Of a DNA stretch of 64,000 bases, positions 58,062 to 64,000 are shown piece after piece. Positions within the stretch are counted from its first letter, which is position 1; every line of letters begins with the position of its first letter. The notes below the pieces were generated by a model. It had not been told where the DNA came from. It saw only the letters and a program-made list of their open reading frames with translations, and did no database searches. A program made the position numbers and the translations under genes. The stretch comes from Cenococcum geophilum 1.58 (lineage: Eukaryota; Ascomycota; Dothideomycetes; Gloniales; Gloniaceae), in the NCBI GenBank assembly GCA_001692895.1, contig KV748177.1, forward strand, positions 4,130,130 to 4,194,129. Reading direction: 5' to 3'.

Positions 58062-59264
58062 ATGGCGGATACGTCCGTGGTCCGCCGCAAGTCCTGCGGA
58101 GAATGTGCCAAAGCCAAGAGAAAATGTGACATGCAGATGCCACGATGCCAACGATGCACCAAGAAAAAGATAGATTGTCGCTACCCTAGGAGTGGACCTC
58201 CTCTTTCAGAGGTGCCTATCCCAGAATTGGACTTTCCGTGGTTAGACGATCTGTTAGGGGCCACCGAGACAGCAGCTTGGGCGGGTGTGCTTGCGGAACC
58301 CGCACTAAACCATTATCACCTGAGCAGCTCGGACGGTTCACCACTACCAGATTTCCTGCAGGTGGAAGGCCCTTCTATGACAACTATGGCAAGGCAAGAA
58401 ATGACATTCGCCGTCCGCCACTTCAAGACTTACCCCGAGAAGTGGCTGAAAGAGGGTAAAGCCCCTTTCATCCATCCCCGCCTATATGCAAACAACATGC
58501 CGCGAGCCCTTCAGGACGCTTACGCCGTCTGTGCAATATATAGCACAAAGACGGAGGAGAACTCAACTGTTGCCTTCGCAGTCATCGAGTCAAAGGCGAA
58601 TGAATTAATTCGCTCTCCGAACCAGTCGTCTTGGACACCCCTCGATCTGCTTGCTGCTGTCCAAGGCCTCCTCATTTTCCAATTCATCCGTCTCTTTGAT
58701 GGCGATATCCGACAACGGGCGCAAGCTGAGCAAGCCGAACCTGTCCTTGAGTTCTGGACCGAGCAACTGAAAACCCGGACGCAGGCGGAGCAGGCCATCA
58801 CGACGTCCAGCACAACCTCATGGCGAGCTTGGCTGTTCGCTGAAAGCGTTCGACGGACCATTACCATGAGTTTCATGATACGCGGTATATATTCCCTTGT
58901 AAAGCTGGGTTACTGCACCGTGGCCGACCTAGTCACTGCCAACTCTTTTACTGCGCAGAGCCAACTATGGGACGCGGCGTCTGTGTTCCAGTGGAATAAA
59001 GCTTGTCGCGAGTGCTCGCCGCTGTGGGTCCCGAGGATGAATTTTGACACCGTTTTGCAAGAGGCCAAGGCCAGGGAAGTAGACGAATTTGGCATCGTCA
59101 TGATGGTAACATATAAAGGCCAGGATCGCGTGGATGAGTGGCTTGCGGCAGAAAACGAATACAGGAATTCAGTTACTAACCCGGATCTCTTCCAGAATAT
59201 GGCCGAAGCCACTGGAATGAATGCGCTTGGGTTGGAGGAGCATCTCAGACTCCCTACATCATGA
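58062..59264 (+). CDS. Zn2Cys6 transcription factor
   Basis: A single open frame of 400 residues starting at an ATG followed by a basic lead (MADTSVVRRKSCGECAKAK). The binuclear cluster is CX2CX6CX6CX2CX6C (about residues 12-39), and the following PRSGPPLSE is a usual linker start. The rest is an alpha-helical regulatory region without a recognised fungal_trans signature, ending GMNALGLEEHLRLPTS. Its length is short for the class but ordinary for cluster-specific regulators. It is divergently arranged with the SnoaL-MDR enzyme across a 467 bp promoter holding two CGG palindromes, suggesting local control and possible autoregulation. Confidence 0.88.
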   Translation: MADTSVVRRKSCGECAKAKRKCDMQMPRCQRCTKKKIDCRYPRSGPPLSEVPIPELDFPWLDDLLGATETAAWAGVLAEPALNHYHLSSSDGSPLPDFLQVEGPSMTTMARQEMTFAVRHFKTYPEKWLKEGKAPFIHPRLYANNMPRALQDAYAVCAIYSTKTEENSTVAFAVIESKANELIRSPNQSSWTPLDLLAAVQGLLIFQFIRLFDGDIRQRAQAEQAEPVLEFWTEQLKTRTQAEQAITTSSTTSWRAWLFAESVRRTITMSFMIRGIYSLVKLGYCTVADLVTANSFTAQSQLWDAASVFQWNKACRECSPLWVPRMNFDTVLQEAKAREVDEFGIVMMVTYKGQDRVDEWLAAENEYRNSVTNPDLFQNMAEATGMNALGLEEHLRLPTS

Positions 59265-59878
59265 AATTAGGGCTACTCTCGAATTTGTCATCTGTTAATA
59301 GATAATTAAAAGTATAAAATAGTTCTAAAAGTTAAAATTTGGAACTAAAAAATATACAAAATCATTTTAAAAACTAAAATTAAAAATAGTAGTGCCTCTT
59401 TTTAATTTAGAGGCCTATTTTAGATTATATTTTAATCTAGAGGTCCTATTTTTAGTATAATAAAACTTACGGTGGCTTATAAAATTGGCTTTACCATTAA
59501 GCGCTCTTTAAACATTTACCCCACTTAAGAATCGGAGCCTTGCTGCTCGCCTTACCAGTATATTACTGTGCCATATTATTGTCTTGCATTGAGCCTGTGG
59601 CTGAAGAGGCGCAGGCTATTGCGGGGCTTTTCTCAGCTGAAGAAGAGAGTTGACACGACTCAAACTACAGCCTTCACCAGGCAGGAGCCGTGCGAATGTC
59701 TCGACCCTACAGTACATCCTCAGCTTAGATTACCAACCGGAAGCCAAAGCCTTGTAGAGTAAAGCGGTGTATAGAATGGTACGCATCACAGCAATCACAA
59801 TTCTCTTCGCGGCTTCTAAAACGGCGCACATGCGATAGGCTCGAACGAGGACATCACAGAATTTCCTCAGAACAATAG
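59265..59878. other. AT-rich spacer
   Basis: 59275-59480 is very AT-rich with near-repeats of TTTAGAGGCCTATTTTAG and TAGAGGTCCTATTTTTAG, probably a RIP-affected relic. No gene seen. The remainder precedes the second receptor and may contain its missing first exon. Confidence 0.4.
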
Positions 59879-62800
59879 TCCACCCACCGCAGCCGCAAAT
59901 CGAGTACGGTCCTTGTACAGTTAGTCTATAGGTCTTTAGCTGATGCGGTTCGCATAAGTCTCGTCGCTGTGCACGGCCTAAACCCGACAAATACTGAGTT
60001 CCATGCGGAGCAAACGTGGACTGCCGAGGGCAAGCTCTGGCTAAGGGACTTTCTTCCATCGCGGGTCCCTACAGCAAGGGTGTTGCTATTCGGATACAAT
60101 TCAAATGTGGCTTTTGAAACTTCGATCGCCGGCGTGCTGGAACAAGCCGAGAACCTCTTGAATCGGCTGAAATCCAAGAGAGCCGTAAAAGGTCCATTTC
60201 ACGTGTGTATATCACAGGCTGACTGCGGGCTAGACGGCCCCTGACCGACCACTGATATTTATCTGCCACAGCTTAGGCGGTATTGTTGTGAAGCAAGTAG
60301 GTGGCTTGTGAAGCCTATAAGACCACGAACTAACTCATTAGGCTCTCGTGCACGCGAAGCTCGATGATTCGTACCGCCAGATACGGACTGCAACATATGG
60401 CATTGCTTTCTTTGGAACGCCTCATCAAGGCGGTAACCACACATACCTTGGAGATATAGCTTCAAGTATTGCCCGAGCGGTACTACGAAACCCGAGACCC
60501 AATTTTATGGAAGCATTGAAAGGGGATTCCCTTTTTGCGGATACCCTCGTCCAGCATTTCCGACAATTACTTGAAGACTATTACATCTTGAGTTTCTTTG
60601 AGACTCGTCCCTTCAAGAAACTAGGCACAGTAAGTCTGAATGAACATTTAGAACAGACATAGCTCATAAGCGTAGATCGTGGACAAGAAATCAGCTACCC
60701 TCGGGCTCCCTGGAACACGCGAAAAGCAGATTGCCATGGACGCGGACCATAGTCATATCTGCAAGTTCGAGCGGGATGACGACGATGCTTATGAGCAAGT
60801 AGCAGACAATGTGGTGGAGCTGATCGCAAATGCCGTTCAGGCCGTGGCAGACCGTGAACGGCTAACAAAGTCGAGAGTACCGCATTCTGACCCAAGTCTC
60901 GAAAGCCGGGAACATGCTTGTACGTAAAGTTGCATGGCATGAATATGATATGCTAAGCTGCATTCTCTAAATATCTTGATCTAGTGTCAAGTTTGAGCCC
61001 CATCCCGAATGAAGTAGTTACCACGGACTCCAATGCACAACGGCTGCAAAAGGATCTTTCTCCAGAGGAACAAGGTAAACCAGTCTCTCAAAAGTGGTGA
61101 TAAGTTTACTAAACTGGATTATTAGAGTGTTTGAAGTCGCTCTTCTTTCCAGAAATGGATCTCCGTGTAAATAATATCGCCAACGCAACTGATGAGACGT
61201 GTGAATGGCTTGTCACAAATTTAAGCTACCTGGAATGGCTACAGGCTCGGTCTGGGCTTCTCTGGATTAAAGGGAAGCCTGGAGCGGGAAAGTCAACGCT
61301 CATGAAATACGCGCTCCGGCAGGAGGGCCACGACCAGACTATAATAGCTTCATTCTTCTTCAACGCTCGGGGTTCTCAGCTGGAAAGAACTCCCCTCGGC
61401 ATGTATCGATCTATCCTCCATCAATTACTCCGTTTTGCGCCCTATCAGCTGTGCAGGCTTGCCAAAATCTACAAAGAAAGGTGTCAGACTAGGGGGAAAG
61501 TTAAGAAGGAATGGGAATGGCACGAGGGAGAACTTAAGGATCAGTTGTCGGACTTACTTCTTACGTTAGCGGTTCGTCCCGTGCGACTCTATGTAGATGC
61601 TCTCGACGAGAGCGGAGAAGAGGTCGCAGTACAACTAGTGGAGCAGTTCCAAAGTTTAGTCGCCAAGGTCTCTTGCGCTGGTTATTCCCTAGGTGTCTGC
61701 TTCTCTTGCCGGCATTATCCTATAATTGCGCTCGACGGCTTTACCATCTGTGTTGAGACTGAGAACTCTGCCGACATCCAAGCTTACGTTTATCAAAGAC
61801 TCAGAGCAAATTCCCTTGACGAAAGGAAAGCTAAGTTATTAGCAGTGGAGGTCCTAGAAAGAGCAAATGGAGTGTTCCAATGGATTACGCTTGTGCTTCC
61901 TGAGGTAATCCGCGAATGCAGGCGAGGTAAACGTATAGAGGTGGTTCAGAGCCACATCAGAAGGCTACCTATAAAGCTACATGACCTCTACGGAACAATC
62001 CTCGCAGGCATATCCAACGATGAACGGCTCGAGTCATTGAAGCTGATGCGATGGATATGTTTCGCACTCAGACCACTGTCCTTGCGAGAAATGCGGCACG
62101 CGATGGTTGTTGATCCAAATACGTCATACATCACGCTCCGAGAATGCTTGGATACTGATTCTTACGTGGCAACCGATGAAGACATGAAGATGCGAATTCT
62201 CGATCTATCGAAAGGGCTCGCTGAGATCCGGGTGCACAAGGGACATGATTTCGTCCAATTTGTCCATGAATCCGTTAAAGATTTTCTCGTTCAAGATGGC
62301 CTACAACGCCTGGAAGGTAACGGTCTTGGTAGTACTATTGGTAGAGCGAACCTGCAGCTCGCTTGGACCTGCATACGATATTTCAGCATGGACGAGATCG
62401 TTTCCGTGGAGAAGGATGATCTCGGCAGATACTACCCGGCGGCTGCTGCTCAACAGATCGTTTCTACGTATCCCCTGATACATTATGCAACAGTATCATG
62501 GGTCCCGCATGCTGTGCAGGTAGGGGAGCAGCAGGCGTTTCAAGAGGACCTGTTCCGACTATTATGCCAGTTCCATGGGTCGTGCGAGTACCGAATGAGG
62601 CAGTGGACTCAATTGTACCACGATTTTGACCGTTGGCCAGCCTCCGGTCCTGCCCGAGGTATGACGATTTTGCACATTATTGCAATACATGGGCTCTGCT
62701 ATGTTTTATCTATATTCCTTAATTTAGAACACAACACGGCGGACGCAAAGGACGGCAATGGCCGGACGCCGCTAGCGTGGGCGGCAGCGAGAGGTCATGA

Positions 62801-64000
62801 GACGGTGGTAAAGCTGCTAGTAGAGCGAGGCGACATCGAAGCCGACTCAAAGGACAATAGCGGCCGGACACCGCTGTCGTGGGCGGCAGAGGGAGGGCAT
62901 GAGGCGGTAGTAAAGCTGCTAGTAGAGCGAGACGATGTTAAAGCCGACTTAAAGGGCAATGGCGGCTGGACACCGCTGTCGCGGGCGGCAGGGTATGGGC
63001 ACGAGGCGGTAGTGAGGCTGCTAGTAGAGCGGGACGACGTCGAAGCCGACTCAAAGGACAATAGCGGCCGGACACCGCTGTCGTGGGCGGCAGCTAGAGG
63101 GCACGAGGCGGTGGTAAAGCTGCTAGTAGAGCGGGACGACATCAAAGCCGACTTAAAGGACAATAGCGGCCGGACACCGCTATCGTGGATGGCAGAGGGA
63201 GGGCATGAGGCGGTAGTAAAGCTGCTAGTAGAGCGGGACGACGTTAAAGCCGACTCAAAGGACAATGGCGGCTGGACACCACTGTCGCGGGCGGCAGTGT
63301 ATGGGCACGAGGTGGTGGTAAAGCTGCTAGTAGAGCGGGACGACGTTAAAGCCGACTTAAAGGACAATGACGGCCGGACACCGCTGTCGCTGGCGGCAGA
63401 GTATGGGGGCGAGGCGGTAGTGAGGCTGCTAGTAGAGCGGGACGACGTCGAAGCCGACCCAAGGGATAATAACGGCCGGACACCGCTGTCGTGGGCAGCA
63501 AAGGAAGGGTGTGAGGGGGTGGTAAAGCTGCTAGTAGAGCGGGACGACGTTGAAGCCGACTCGAAGGACAATGACGGCCGAACACCGCTGTCGTGGGCAG
63601 TAGAGGAATGGTGTGAGGCGGTGGTAAAGCTGCTAGTAGAGCGGGACGACGTCGAAGCCGACTCAAAGGACAACGGCGGCCGGACACCGCTGTCGTGGGC
63701 TGTCGTGGGCAGCAGAGGAAGGGTGTGAGGCGGTGGTAAAGCTGCTAGTAGAGCGGGACGACGTCGAAGCCGACTCAAAGGACAATAACGGCCGGACACC
63801 GCTGTCGTGGGCAGTAGAGAAAGGGCATAAGGCGGTGGTAAAGCTGCTAGTAGAGCGGGACGACGTTAAAGCCGACTCAAAGGACAATGACGGCCGGACA
63901 CCGCTGTCGTGGGCGGCAGCGTATGGGCACGAGGCGGTAGTGAGGCTGCTAGTAGAGCGGGAAGACGTCGAAGCCGACTCAAAGGACTGGTACGACCAGA
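59879..64000 (+). CDS. STAND receptor: serine hydrolase-NACHT-ankyrin, partial
   Basis: Exons: (about 59879)-60184, 60234-60296, 60342-60629, 60676-60919, 60985-61074, then 61126 onward; all internal joins keep frame. The N-terminal domain is an alpha/beta hydrolase of the DUF676-like type found in fungal NLRs: VAVHGLN oxyanion strand, FICHSLGGIVVKQ nucleophile elbow (serine present, assembled by splicing at 60184/60234), and FFGTPHQGG. The NACHT has Walker A GKPGAGKST (near 61275), Walker B LYVDALDES and FVQFVHESVKDFL. From 62748 there are 34-residue ankyrin repeats of the form KDNxGRTPLSWAAxxGHEAVVKLLVERDDVxAD. A 10-bp tandem duplication at 63691-63710 shifts the frame and gives a stop ending at 63728, yet the repeats go on to the window edge. 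The start codon is not resolved: the frame is open back to 59879 without an ATG. Confidence 0.85.
62748..64000 (+). repeat. Array of 102 bp ankyrin repeats, at least 12 units
   Basis: Units start every 102 bp from 62748 (the tenth at 63666). Beyond the 10-bp duplication in unit 10 the period resumes, giving twelve full units and a partial one at the edge. Sequence similarity between units is very high, including silent positions (GTAAAGCTGCTAGTAGAGCG recurs), indicating recent amplification or gene conversion. Confidence 0.92.

Noticed and set aside
60203-60233. A 31 bp intron between the hydrolase strand and the nucleophile elbow of the ankyrin receptor
   Set aside because: Too short for fungal splicing; a 49 bp intron at 60185-60233 (GTAAAA donor, CTGAC branch) joins the same blocks in frame and is preferred.
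62795-63799. A 334-codon open frame on the minus strand across the ankyrin array
   Set aside because: It is the antisense shadow of a 102 bp repeat: one unit free of stops on the opposite strand stays free when repeated. Its Ser/Thr/Arg-rich repeat matches no domain.

Overview
The window is nuclear DNA from a filamentous ascomycete (Pezizomycotina). The evidence is 48-75 bp GT-AG introns with CTAAC/CTGAC branch sites, fungal-specific families (BYS1, APSES, Zn2Cys6, Sds3, NACHT receptors with N-terminal hydrolase or DUF7708 domains), and transposons carrying C-to-T/G-to-A decay typical of repeat-induced point mutation (RIP). The class could not be fixed from sequence alone. Exon structures were built by hand and checked by frame arithmetic across every junction. 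Family names rest on motif recognition; no database search was run.

Layout. 1-8161: a damaged GMC oxidoreductase (minus) and an aldehyde dehydrogenase (plus), divergently arranged and split by a 5.4 kb Ty1/copia element with near-identical LTRs and a heavily mutated interior. 8373-15202: a TA-flanked inverted-repeat element, a four-exon HNH-nuclease-domain gene, an F-box/LRR relic, a membrane SDR, and two tandem broken BYS1 genes. 16011-20940: Sds3 (histone deacetylase complex), a decayed DJ-1/PfpI gene, and a CCDC124/Lso2 homologue. 21306-31469: a small MITE, a transposase scrap, a nine-exon Rad5/HLTF-like SNF2 ATPase, and, head-to-head with it, a DUF7708-NACHT-C2H2-WD40 receptor gene.

32508-39409: a homeodomain/C2H2 transcription factor with a 70-base G homopolymer, a conserved gene of unknown function, and the splicing factor Snu23. 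39994-43150: a 3.16 kb Tc1/mariner element with 115 bp terminal inverted repeats and two convergent RIP-killed genes. It ends 214 bp before the start codon of DNA topoisomerase II (43364-48826). About 4.4 kb without a convincing gene follows. 53270-59264: an APSES factor, a GST, a SnoaL-reductase fusion and a Zn2Cys6 regulator; the last two are divergent and share a promoter with two CGG-N4-CCG palindromes. 59879-64000: a serine hydrolase-NACHT-ankyrin receptor running off the edge.

Housekeeping genes (TOP2, Snu23, Sds3, CCDC124, SNF2) are intact. They are interleaved with accessory DNA: two STAND-type receptors whose repeat arrays are nearly identical internally and carry frame-breaking changes, several pseudogenes, and mobile elements inserted in promoters. 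The most unusual items are the two receptors, the two-gene Tc1/mariner element, the dead-but-young copia copy and the regulator/fusion-enzyme pair.
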